Part shown: positions 26,164 to 34,018 of the stretch, one piece after another
Numbering within the stretch: position 1 is the stretch's first letter
Layout: each line of letters opens with the position of its first letter
Origin: Zhongshania antarctica
GTDB lineage: Bacteria; Pseudomonadota; Gammaproteobacteria; Pseudomonadales; Spongiibacteraceae
Length of the DNA stretch: 37,262 nt
Direction of reading: 5' to 3'
Assembly: GCF_014202945.1 (NCBI RefSeq)
Contig: NZ_JACHHW010000016.1
Location: 1-37,262 of the forward strand
The notes under the pieces: model-generated
Database searches by the model: none
The model's input: only the letters and a program-made list of their open reading frames with translations
What the model was told of the DNA's origin: nothing
Program-made: the position numbers and the translations under genes

Positions 26164-29100
26164 TATTACGGAGCTATGGTCTGGGTGGAAGTTGGTCGAG
26201 CCCGAGAAAGCGACAGGTGGTGCAGCGGCCCGAACATATAATAGATTAAAGAGTAAACGTCGCCGACAAGAACAAGTGCTAGAGATGATTGCAGCTGACC
26301 TTCCAAGTCTTCTAAGCGGCGATCATGACGTGGTTGTCCGTGATGCTCTAGTGGAAAAATGGGTGTCAGCGATTAATAAAGGCGAGGGAACATCAATATA
26401 CGATGTGCGAGACCAGATAAATTTTCTGGCATCCAGTCTTGAAAGAGGTAAGCAGCAGCTGGGCTGGAAAGTCAGCCCCCTGTCGCCTATTCGCCTCCTT
26501 AAAAGAGAGGCCAGTCCGTTTACAGTTGATTCGTTCTCAAGCATGAATGAATTCCGAGCCTGGCAGGCCGATATTGAGTCACGACTATCGCTTCTTGATT
26601 TTGGCAGTGAAATCCAGAACGAGACTCTGGCGGGGAAAAGCGACGAAGAGCACGCAAGCTGGGGGCTAGTGCTATACAGCGCCTTAACACGCGACGCCAT
26701 TCTGAATCAAAAATACCTCAACAGTCTCCCGCTGTTTGTCGACACTCTGTGTATCGGCAAGGGAATGACTTGGATTACGTTTTTTGATCAGGACGAAGAA
26801 GGGGGAAGAGAAAAAGATACAGACAACTTAATTCGGTGGCGGTGGATTCTCAGCCCGTCAAGTCTGGCGTTGCTTCTCCGACACATTAGTTTTTTTGGTC
26901 ATCCTAAAGTTAAAAATGCTAAAGAAGCACAGCAATATACACAACGGTCGTGGCAGGCAATGTGTAAGTTGTTTGGTGCTGAGAAAAAGAGTTTGTCCAA
27001 AGTGGTTGCAATGCTTGGAACAACCTTTGGATTTCAATTTCCACCGTACCTTGTCGGTAGTTTACGTGGTCGACACGTTAGTACATCGCTTCCAGAGCAG
27101 CGTTGGAGACAGCTGTTACTCGGGGGGCGGAATCTTCTGGCTAGTTCAGGGGACGGATCCGGCTCTGCGGTAGAGCTTGGTGCTAAACGAATTACAATAA
27201 ATCCAGATTTCGACAAAATCAGCAGCCTGCACGATAGCGCAGATATCTTAAAATCTTTAAGCAGTGCGGTTTACAAGCGACGTAATGAGCGGCGCTTATC
27301 TCATAGTGAGCTAACCCAAAGACTGAGTAGTATAGAGGAGGAAGCCGCCTCTGCGGCGCCAATTATTCACGCAATCAGCCTATGGACTATTCAGTTGCAT
27401 AGGGAGAAGCGCAAACAAAGTACAATATATCGCTATCATAGTGCTATAGCTCGTCCACTATTTTTAACCATTGGCGGAAGTGCCGTCAAGCCAGAGTGCG
27501 CGCTCGAGCTAAGTAAAGCCTACGATGAAATTATTGAGCAAACAAAAACTCAAAAATCAAAGCGGTATAATCAGGTGGTACTTGCTCGGTTTCATCGGTT
27601 TCTTGTTGAGGAGTGCAATTTTCCGGCAGTAAATTTTGGCAGTAACGATACCGGATTAATCGCAAGGAACTCAGACGCAAATATTATATCGGAAAAAGAA
27701 TATGAGTTAATTTGCGCAGCCATTATTTCTTCAGGCCACTCCAGTTTAATCCGGATCTGTTATTGGATATTCGTTCTCGGCTATCGCGCTGGACTCCGCA
27801 TTAGTGAAGCGCTTTCTGTACAGTTAGCGGATATCATAATGCCTGATTCTAGCTTTGATGGCGCTGAACTCGTCCTGATTGTGAGGCAAAATGCCTTTGT
27901 AGATACCAAAGCCTACGATTCCCGTCGACTTCTGCCGCTCCACCTATTACTGACAGAGTCAGAACTAGTTGCATTCCGAGAGTTCTGTCAGTTCCGGCGC
28001 GCAACCAATGCGAGCACGAAAACGATGTTGTTTAGAGAGGGGCGTGACGAATCGGCACCACTTATGGATAACATTGTGCACCCGATAATCCATGAGGCGA
28101 TGAGGTCCGTGACGGGAGTTCAAAAACTCCGCTTCCAACATCTACGTCATACTTTCGCAAATAATCTGCTTCTAGCCTATCATGGCGTGGCGCCACCTTG
28201 GCCGCATCCACAGCACCTTGAAAAAATCATGGATGAATTGAATGCGACCTACACGCGAACTGGGCTGTATTTTATTTCACAGCTTACGGGCCACCAGTCG
28301 CCATACACGACGTTAACCGACTATCTGCACTGCATTGAGCTGATACAGCAGCATTATTGTAATTTGAAATTCGAGTGGGGAGCGGATCTAAGTGGAAGAG
28401 TTGCTCCTGAAGAACAGCTAGAACCCTTTCTCAGCATCCTCAATATTAAGCAGTCACGCATCCGAAAGTGGAAAGAGCGCTACGGCAATGACTATGGCGA
28501 ATGGCTTGTGAGAGGCTTCCCAAAAGTAATGGTTGGCCGCCTTTCTCAAGATACAGTGGCGCTTTATGGTGAGCCTAGCATACAAATTTCGGCGGTGAGA
28601 ACACTCGACCGGCTCAGTTTGAGTGAGGTAGAAGCACTTGTGTTCGCGGATGGCAAGACGCCAGATGAACTCGATAGGATTTTTCGACTGGAAGGTGGTT
28701 CATGCGGAAAACTGTTAGATTCCTACCGCAATTTCCTTTACATCCCAAGTAAAAACCAAAAAAATGATTTTAGGCACACGCGACCGTCTGTGTATGCTAA
28801 AGACAAGAAGGAAATATTTAAAGAAAACATAATACACAGAGCTCTAATTCCACTTACACCACCTCGGTCGCACGCGCATAAGAAAATTTCTGAGACAGTA
28901 TTCTCGAAGATATTTCGGGATTTCGATACGACGAGTGACTTAGTAACAGTTCGTGAACGACTGTTGGTATTTCATAACGGACACCGAGCGCGTGACGGCT
29001 ATATCTATATTCCAAATGCTGAGGTCGGCATTGGTTTTATCAACTGGTTGTTATCTCTTGGTTCGGGATACCATATTGTGGTTAATGTTACAGGAGCCTC

Positions 29101-29377
29101 TCTATCAGATATTCCGGTTGAGGAGCAAATTTTGTACTGGAAGAAAGGGCTTTCAAATTACACGGCGAGAACTGATGTTCGGCTAAAAAGAGTGGGTAGA
29201 ATAAAGCGTCATCGATATGGCACCGCATTCATAAAAATTAGAGCTCGCTCAACTACCAAAACACAGATACTTAGTAATGATGTAAACAATAGCTGGGCGG
29301 TTAGATATGCGTTGCTTATAGCTTGCGTCATGATGACGTCGATTAGGGATAATAATGCCCGGGTAGAGTCTATGTGA
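26156..29377 (+). CDS. giant tyrosine recombinase (second of the tandem pair)
   Basis: A 1073-residue protein with a complete tyrosine-recombinase core in the middle. YRAGLRISEALSVQLADI holds the first Arg (about 543), LRFQHLRHTFANNLLL gives HxxR (about 660-663), QLTGHQS the second His (about 711), and the nucleophile is Tyr in LTDYLH (about 721). About 350 residues follow the Tyr, which is unusual: most integrases end shortly after it. That tail has KIRKWKERYGNDYGEW and several basic stretches, perhaps a DNA- or partner-binding domain. The ATG at 26156 is preferred over a TTG at 26120 and overlaps the upstream stop. With the 827-residue gene it forms a two-recombinase operon, recalling multi-recombinase elements such as Tn554, but much larger. 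Confidence 0.8.
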   Translation: MPNITELWSGWKLVEPEKATGGAAARTYNRLKSKRRRQEQVLEMIAADLPSLLSGDHDVVVRDALVEKWVSAINKGEGTSIYDVRDQINFLASSLERGKQQLGWKVSPLSPIRLLKREASPFTVDSFSSMNEFRAWQADIESRLSLLDFGSEIQNETLAGKSDEEHASWGLVLYSALTRDAILNQKYLNSLPLFVDTLCIGKGMTWITFFDQDEEGGREKDTDNLIRWRWILSPSSLALLLRHISFFGHPKVKNAKEAQQYTQRSWQAMCKLFGAEKKSLSKVVAMLGTTFGFQFPPYLVGSLRGRHVSTSLPEQRWRQLLLGGRNLLASSGDGSGSAVELGAKRITINPDFDKISSLHDSADILKSLSSAVYKRRNERRLSHSELTQRLSSIEEEAASAAPIIHAISLWTIQLHREKRKQSTIYRYHSAIARPLFLTIGGSAVKPECALELSKAYDEIIEQTKTQKSKRYNQVVLARFHRFLVEECNFPAVNFGSNDTGLIARNSDANIISEKEYELICAAIISSGHSSLIRICYWIFVLGYRAGLRISEALSVQLADIIMPDSSFDGAELVLIVRQNAFVDTKAYDSRRLLPLHLLLTESELVAFREFCQFRRATNASTKTMLFREGRDESAPLMDNIVHPIIHEAMRSVTGVQKLRFQHLRHTFANNLLLAYHGVAPPWPHPQHLEKIMDELNATYTRTGLYFISQLTGHQSPYTTLTDYLHCIELIQQHYCNLKFEWGADLSGRVAPEEQLEPFLSILNIKQSRIRKWKERYGNDYGEWLVRGFPKVMVGRLSQDTVALYGEPSIQISAVRTLDRLSLSEVEALVFADGKTPDELDRIFRLEGGSCGKLLDSYRNFLYIPSKNQKNDFRHTRPSVYAKDKKEIFKENIIHRALIPLTPPRSHAHKKISETVFSKIFRDFDTTSDLVTVRERLLVFHNGHRARDGYIYIPNAEVGIGFINWLLSLGSGYHIVVNVTGASLSDIPVEEQILYWKKGLSNYTARTDVRLKRVGRIKRHRYGTAFIKIRARSTTKTQILSNDVNNSWAVRYALLIACVMMTSIRDNNARVESM

Positions 29378-29710
29378 TTCTTAGATGTCGAGGCATCCTT
29401 TCCAAGTGTTTGTGTAATTTCACTGAGTTTTGAATCAATTATTGCCAATATTTGCTGGCTATTCTGACCCACTTCAAGGCTCAGAAGGGGGGGTAATAGC
29501 GGATCACTATTCCGTGCAACTAGTGGGTAAATATGGAGTGCAATTCAACACGCCACACCATCAGTTAGGCATTCTCGCCCGGGAACCAGCACATTAGGCG
29601 GAGAATAACCCCCGCGCTTCTATCTACGTTAAGCCACTATCGCAACCCCCTTTTTTAAAATCATTTGCCCTACGGTTGTTAAGCGATGCAGGCTTATTTG
29701 CGCTGCCAAT
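29378..29710. other. gene-free stretch after the recombinase pair
   Basis: About 330 bases without a gene I would support. It contains a GGGGGGG run and short A+T and G+C blocks. If the recombinase module forms its own element, its right end may lie here, but no copy of the tRNA scar was found. Confidence 0.4.
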
Positions 29711-29732
29711 AAATTCCAATACGTTGGAATTT
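29711..29732. promoter_or_regulatory. palindromic operator before the MbcA/ParS/Xre-like gene
   Basis: AAATTCCAA (29711-29719) and TTGGAATTT (29724-29732) form a perfect 9-bp inverted repeat around TACG. It ends three bases before the ribosome-binding GTGGAG and 14 bases before the ATG at 29747, the normal place for antitoxin autoregulation. Confidence 0.6.
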
Positions 29733-29746
29733 TCGTGGAGACAATC

Positions 29747-30013
29747 ATGATACCGCGTTATGAATTCGACAATATTGTAAATAATACAATGATGGAGCTG
29801 TGCTTTGCTGGGAAAGCTGCATTGCGTATTTTAGGGGAATGGGGTTTTAATGAAGAGGAAAAGATTCAAATACTCGGCTTTATTTTTACGGGTAAATTTC
29901 CAGATGGCGGTATTAAGGATGCACATACCCAAGCTATTTCGTGTGTCATCGACATCAACAACGTAATGAATTGTTATCACATAGACACCAAGTCCATACA
30001 TCATCATATGTGA
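29747..30013 (+). CDS. short MbcA/ParS/Xre (DUF2384)-like antitoxin, probably truncated orphan
   Basis: An 88-residue protein. A GTG at 29735 is in frame, but it lies inside the Shine-Dalgarno GTGGAG and the ATG at 29747 is the better start. AGKAALRILGEWGFNEEEKIQILG resembles the N-terminal helix-turn-helix of MbcA/ParS/Xre-type antitoxins (A-A-L-R-I-L-x-x-W-G-x-x-x-E-x-x-x-x-L-G). The middle is altered, and HTQAISCVIDINNVMNCYH may match the start of the C-terminal dimer part. It stops early in a HHHM run, and no RES-domain toxin follows, because the IS30 element comes next. It looks like the remains of a toxin-antitoxin locus; the family call is tentative. Confidence 0.45.
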   Translation: MIPRYEFDNIVNNTMMELCFAGKAALRILGEWGFNEEEKIQILGFIFTGKFPDGGIKDAHTQAISCVIDINNVMNCYHIDTKSIHHHM

Positions 30014-30270
30014 TACGACATACGTCGCAGCTCACAGCAACAATGTTATCGATTTCTATGATTTTCTTCTCAGTGTGTTTCATCGTTTAAATAGCCCTCT
30101 GTTGATTTGCATCCGCATCCCTCCTAGGTCAATATAAAATGCAAATCAACATGCTCAGCTCATTGCTATCGGAACCCCCGTTGAAGTGGTCGATAATAAC
30201 CTCGAAGGTCTATAAAAATCACTGTAAGAATTACTAGCCGGCGCCAACAAATGGACAGCACATTATTCCC
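30014..30270. other. gene-free stretch before the IS30 element
   Basis: About 250 bases with no supported gene. It holds a perfect 12-bp inverted repeat (30101-30112 with 30139-30150) and several interrupted frames, probably decayed coding sequence. Confidence 0.4.
30101..30150. repeat. perfect 12-bp inverted repeat with 26-base loop
   Basis: GTTGATTTGCAT (30101-30112) and ATGCAAATCAAC (30139-30150) are exact reverse complements around a 26-base centre. No gene explains it. It could be a miniature element end pair, an operator or a recombination site. Confidence 0.7.
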
Positions 30271-30294
30271 AATAAAGAGTAACCATCCAAGCGT

Positions 30295-31387
30295 GGTTTC
30301 AAATCTGAAGTGCATCATCTGATGCAGTAGAAGAAAGGGTCAGCTGAAGGTAAGCTCATCATTTTTTTCTCCGGCAAGAGATGAAATCACAATGAGTTAT
30401 TACCAGCAGCTGACTTATGAGCAACGATGCCAGATATCAGCCCTAAATAAAACAGGTTGTTCACAAAGAGAGATCGCTAAGAACGTCGGTACAAGTCAGT
30501 CAACAATCAGTAGAGAGTTAGCTCGTAATACAGGTGGCCGAGGTTACCGGCACAAACAAGCTCAGGCTAAGTCGTCCTTACGTCGTAAGGCGGCAGCTAG
30601 GCGCTCTAAAATGACGTTGGCTATGATCGCACTGATTGAGTCCAAGCTTCGGCAGGAATGGAGTCCGGAGCAAATATCGGGGTGGCTACTTGATGATCTA
30701 GAGCTTCTGATTAGCCATGAGACGATCTATCTGCATGTTTGGTCGGATAAGCGATCTAACGGAGATTTGTATACGTACTTGCGACGTCAAGGCAAGAAAT
30801 ACGACAAGCGCCGTAATGGCAAATCCACACGAGGACACATTAAGAACCGTGTAAGCATTGATGACCGCCCTGAGGCTGTGGACAACAAATCCCGAATTGG
30901 TGACTGGGAAATAGACACAATGATAGGGAAAGGCTATAGCGGTGCGCTGGTCACCATAGTGGAGAGGGTCACCAAATTCACCTTGTCTGCGCAGGTCGAT
31001 AACAAAAGTGCTGCGGCTGTCACAAAAGCCACGATCAGTTTGTTAAAGCCATTTAAAGATGTGGTTCACAGTATCACGGCGGACAACGGGAAAGAGTTTG
31101 CTTATCATGCTGAGATCAGTAAGGCGCTCTCAACGGATATTTATTTTGCACATCCGTACAGTTCGTGGGAGCGCGGATTAAATGAAAATACGAATGGGCT
31201 ACTACGGCAGTATTTTCCAAAAAGCACAAATTTGAAGTTGGTGTCTAAGGCAGAGGTAGATAGAGCTGTGAACCGACTAAATACCCGCCCAAGAAAAGAT
31301 TTAGGTTTTAAAACACCAGATCAATTAATGGGTGATTACCGGGCTGCGAATGCAGCTTAAACCTTGATGCACTTCGGATTTGAAACC
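30295..31387 (+). mobile_element. IS30-family insertion sequence
   Basis: An apparently complete element of about 1.09 kb. GGTTTCAAATCTGAAGTGCATCA (30295-30317) is matched inverted at 31365-31387 with one mismatch. It carries one transposase gene. No unambiguous short target duplication can be read because of the nested outer repeat. Confidence 0.8.
30392..31360 (+). CDS. IS30-family transposase
   Basis: A 322-residue DDE transposase. The N-terminal helix-turn-helix QREIAKNVGTSQSTISRELARN binds the terminal repeats. The catalytic triad is present: Asp in GDWEIDTM, Asp in TADNGKEF, and Glu in WERGLNENTNGLLRQYFPK, which is the IS30 signature. WSPEQISGWL and SHETIYLHVW are further family marks. 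Length is normal and there is no frameshift, so the enzyme is likely active. It ends a few bases before the right terminal repeat. Confidence 0.95.
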   Translation: MSYYQQLTYEQRCQISALNKTGCSQREIAKNVGTSQSTISRELARNTGGRGYRHKQAQAKSSLRRKAAARRSKMTLAMIALIESKLRQEWSPEQISGWLLDDLELLISHETIYLHVWSDKRSNGDLYTYLRRQGKKYDKRRNGKSTRGHIKNRVSIDDRPEAVDNKSRIGDWEIDTMIGKGYSGALVTIVERVTKFTLSAQVDNKSAAAVTKATISLLKPFKDVVHSITADNGKEFAYHAEISKALSTDIYFAHPYSSWERGLNENTNGLLRQYFPKSTNLKLVSKAEVDRAVNRLNTRPRKDLGFKTPDQLMGDYRAANAA

Positions 31388-31494
31388 GCGAAGTATTATT
31401 AACCCGAATGGTTACTCTTTATTTGTTAGGGCCGCCAGATTAATCGTATAGAGTTCTGCCAGCCAGGCGTCAATGTATTGGCCAGAGTCGTGGT

Positions 31495-32760
31495 TTATTG
31501 CTGGGAACGGTGCCAGAATTTTCGCATCATCGGCTTGACGCTGACGCCGTGTAACAGAATCGAAAGGGCTACCACCACAAGTGTCAGGTGAATTAGCTCT
31601 ATCGCCAGCTCGTCGCCGATACCGTGCTCGATGGCGTACATGAGATAGTAAAGCGAGCCGATGCCACGCACACCGAACCAGGCCGTCAGGCCACGTATTC
31701 GCCAGGGGATGCCGCTGCCAGCCAACCCCACCATCACGCTCAGGGGCCGGGCGACGATAAACAGGAATAATGCCAGCCCCGTCGCTCGCCAGCTCCAGGA
31801 GTCGAGAAACAGCATGCCACCGACAAACAGAATCAACACCAGTTCGGATAGCCGTTCCAGATGCTCCTTGAAGATCAGCGAGCCAGCACTGACATGCGCT
31901 GGTTCCGTATCAGCCCGTATCTCCAGTAATTGATCCGGCTTTACTTCCGGGACTTTTAGTTCTGTCTGCCGCAATGCCACCGCCGCAAAGAAAACTGCCA
32001 GAAAGCCCCATGCATTAATCCACAGACAAATGCCGTACACCGTGCCGATCAATCCCAGACCCAGAAAATCATTCAGAAACTCGACGTGCCGCCCGCTGCG
32101 GCGCAAGTAAACGCTGATGCGGGCGAGCCCCCACCCCGCGCCCCACCCGACTGCGATCGCCGCGCTCGTGGCCCAGAGCACATCCATTAGCCACCAGCGC
32201 TGGCCGAAACTACCCAGATCATGAAGTCCAAGCAGGCCCAGACCCAGCATAACGAAGGGGAATGCGCTGCCGTCATTCATGCCGGCCTCACAGGTCAGGC
32301 TAAAGCGTAGCCGGTCGCGATCCTCTGCATGCCGGATTTGCACGTCGGTTGCCAGCACCGGATCGGTCGGCGCCAGTATGGCGCCCATCAGCACCGCCGC
32401 CCCCAGCGACAATCCCAAAACGTAATGGCTAAATCCGGCCACCAGCGCCACACTCAATGTCATCGACACAAATGCCAGTAGCACGGGCTGACTCCAGCGC
32501 GCCCAGGTGACCGGCACCGGCATTTTTACGCCGGCGGAAAACAACGAAATAAGTACCACGACCTCGGTGAGTACTTCGAGCAGGGCAGATTGTTGCAGCG
32601 GGTTGAAATGGAAAAGCTCGAATCCGGTTGGCCCCACCAGCAGGCCCACAGACAGATACAGCATCGCCGACGTTACCGCAAAACGTTTGATCAGCGGGGC
32701 GGTCAGCCCCATGGCGAGCATCAGTCCACCGACCAGTAAAAACCAACCAGCACTATTCAT
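31495..32760 (-). CDS. NhaP-type (CPA1) sodium/proton antiporter
   Basis: A ~421-residue inner-membrane cation/proton antiporter with 12 or so helices. GAILAPTDPVLATDV and CEAGMNDGSAFPFV are the two active-site segments of NhaP-like exchangers, including the paired Asp/Asn region. It would move Na+ or K+ out against protons and help pH or salt tolerance. A GTG at 32808 extends the frame, but the ATG at 32760 gives a product starting straight into the first helix and is preferred. G+C content is clearly higher than the rest of the window, as in the neighbouring hemolysin-III remnant, which suggests a different donor. The IS30 element lies just past its stop. Confidence 0.9.
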   Translation of the reverse strand: MNSAGWFLLVGGLMLAMGLTAPLIKRFAVTSAMLYLSVGLLVGPTGFELFHFNPLQQSALLEVLTEVVVLISLFSAGVKMPVPVTWARWSQPVLLAFVSMTLSVALVAGFSHYVLGLSLGAAVLMGAILAPTDPVLATDVQIRHAEDRDRLRFSLTCEAGMNDGSAFPFVMLGLGLLGLHDLGSFGQRWWLMDVLWATSAAIAVGWGAGWGLARISVYLRRSGRHVEFLNDFLGLGLIGTVYGICLWINAWGFLAVFFAAVALRQTELKVPEVKPDQLLEIRADTEPAHVSAGSLIFKEHLERLSELVLILFVGGMLFLDSWSWRATGLALFLFIVARPLSVMVGLAGSGIPWRIRGLTAWFGVRGIGSLYYLMYAIEHGIGDELAIELIHLTLVVVALSILLHGVSVKPMMRKFWHRSQQ

Positions 32761-32911
32761 TGTGTCACTCAAAATTTTGTGGACGAAGGAAGCATCAGTG
32801 GAACCCACTCGGAAAGGGATATTTCGCGAACCAAGTGTGTGTGATCCGCACGCACGGGTCTGTCTGCCAGCGTACAGATGGCCACAGGCGGTGTAAATGC
32901 GTGGGGCTCGC

Positions 32912-33414
32912 TCATGCCGTGTCAGGCATCACGTAGAGCAACACTACAAAATAGTGGCAGACGCTGCCACCGAGTACAAAAAGGCGCCAGATGGCGTGGT
33001 GGTAGCGCAGGCTTAGCCATCGGTAAAAAATCGTGACGACGCTGTAGCTCAGCCCGACGGCCAGCAGCTGCCACAGCCCACCCGGCGCCAACGCGGCGAC
33101 CAAGGGCTTTATTGCCACCACCACATACCAGCCCATCACCAAATATACCGCGAGCGAGAGTTTATCGAAGCGGCCGGTGGTGACACCTTGAACACGATAC
33201 CGATGAGGGCCAGACCCCAGGCGGTGCCAAAAAGGCTCCAACCCCAAGGGCCGCGCAAGGTTACGAGCGTGAATGGTGTTGTGTACGTGCCGGCGATTAG
33301 TACATAGATCAGGCAGTGATCGAGGATCCGGAAAACATGTTTAGTGCTGGTTATAGGAATGCTGTGAAACAGGGTCGAAGCCGCAGACATCAACACAAGC
33401 GTGGCGCCAAAACT
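32912..33414 (-). pseudogene. hemolysin III / TrhA (PAQR) family gene, 5'-truncated and frameshifted
   Basis: Two overlapping frames together rebuild a hemolysin-III-type membrane protein. The first gives FGATLVLMSAASTLFHSIP, ILDHCLIYVLIAGTYTTPFTL and GIVFKV; the second continues with TTGRFDKLSLAVYLVMGW, YHHAIWRLFVLGGSVCHYF to the natural end VMPDTA. The switch occurs at about 33180-33190 and needs one deleted or two inserted bases. The usual first ~70 residues, including the first helices, are missing: upstream DNA belongs to a DUF883 fragment. The family His and Ser/Asp residues (STLFHS, HHAIW) remain. It should be non-functional, unless the frameshift is a sequencing error. Confidence 0.8.
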
Positions 33415-33548
33415 GACCGAGACCATGTGCCAATCAACAGGCCGAGGCCGACGCATATGCCGACCGCCAGCCAAGGATTTTCGTGCACGTATCGATCGGT
33501 GACTTTGGCGTTCTTGCGGCCCCGATCCGGTGTTATCTGTTCTTTCAT
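33390..33548 (-). pseudogene. DUF883 (ElaB/YqjD-like) C-terminal fragment
   Basis: A short 52-codon frame reads MKEQITPD..., then VTDRYVHENPWLAVGICVGLGLLIGTW. RYVHENPW followed by a glycine-rich helix is the hallmark of the C-terminal membrane anchor of ElaB/YqjD-type ribosome-associated proteins. The N-terminal helical part of ~50 residues is missing, and after GTW the frame runs into hemolysin-III DNA in another frame. A deletion has apparently joined two neighbouring genes at about 33412-33435. Confidence 0.65.
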
Positions 33549-34018
33549 GCGTCACGTGCAGGACCGACGCTGATAATGCTTAAGATCGATCGACTTCGAT
33601 TATCGGATGTCCGCTTCAAACAATACGGACCCTATGATCAGGGTATATTATTAGTACTTCGCGTTAGCCTGCTAAGTTGAAAATATTGACTTGATTGAGG
33701 AGAAATTCTCACCAGTGTACTGTGACGTACAGACGGCTATCGGTTTTCTGGTGAAACTAAGCTCTCTCAAGAGTGTCTAGTGACACCAGATTGACACCGA
33801 AGGCCTTGCAGACGGGGATGGTAATAATGTATTTCACGCTCTTCAAATATTTATTGTCTAACTATCAGTTTATACGTTTCCGTGTCGCCGCTCTACGGAG
33901 AGCAGTGATCAGTCGAATGAGGAATGCAGTGATCGTCGAATTATAAAAAAAATAGCTTCTTCTACCAAGAATTTGTAAGTTGCTTTTGCAAGTAAAATAG
34001 CCCAATCCAGAGGAAACT
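33549..34018. other. gene-free stretch upstream of the AI-2E family gene
   Basis: About 470 bases without a supported gene. It has several short inverted repeats (for example CCCT-ATGATC-AGGG near 33630) and A+T-rich sequence toward 33990. It must contain the promoter of the transporter gene at 34019. Confidence 0.4.

Larger units (their letters stand above)
30271..31423. repeat. outer 16-bp perfect inverted repeat around the IS30 element
   Basis: AATAAAGAGTAACCAT at 30271-30286 and its exact reverse complement ATGGTTACTCTTTATT at 31408-31423 enclose the IS30 copy. They lie outside its own terminal repeats, 8 bases away on the left and 20 on the right. They may be halves of a palindromic target into which IS30 jumped, or the true outer ends of a longer element. 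Confidence 0.75.

Noticed and set aside
21131..29377. Identity of the recombinase region with the SE (intA-tfp-intB-srap) or Tn554 type elements
   Set aside because: The gene number, sizes and order differ from what I remember of these elements, so I do not assign the region to either.
29209..29472. 87-residue minus-strand frame with a hydrophobic middle
   Set aside because: Two thirds of it lie antisense to the end of the giant recombinase gene, it has no good start site, and no family was recognised.
29470..29560. G-rich run and AGCGGATCACTATTCCGTGCA, suspected insertion-sequence end
   Set aside because: No inverted partner or transposase was found nearby, so the suspicion cannot be supported from this window.
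31413..31490. Minus-strand open tail reading QYIDAWLAELYTINLAALTNKE then stop, between the antiporter and the IS30
   Set aside because: It has no start codon of its own outside the antiporter gene, and the stop falls in the IS30 outer repeat; it may be a fragment but cannot be supported.
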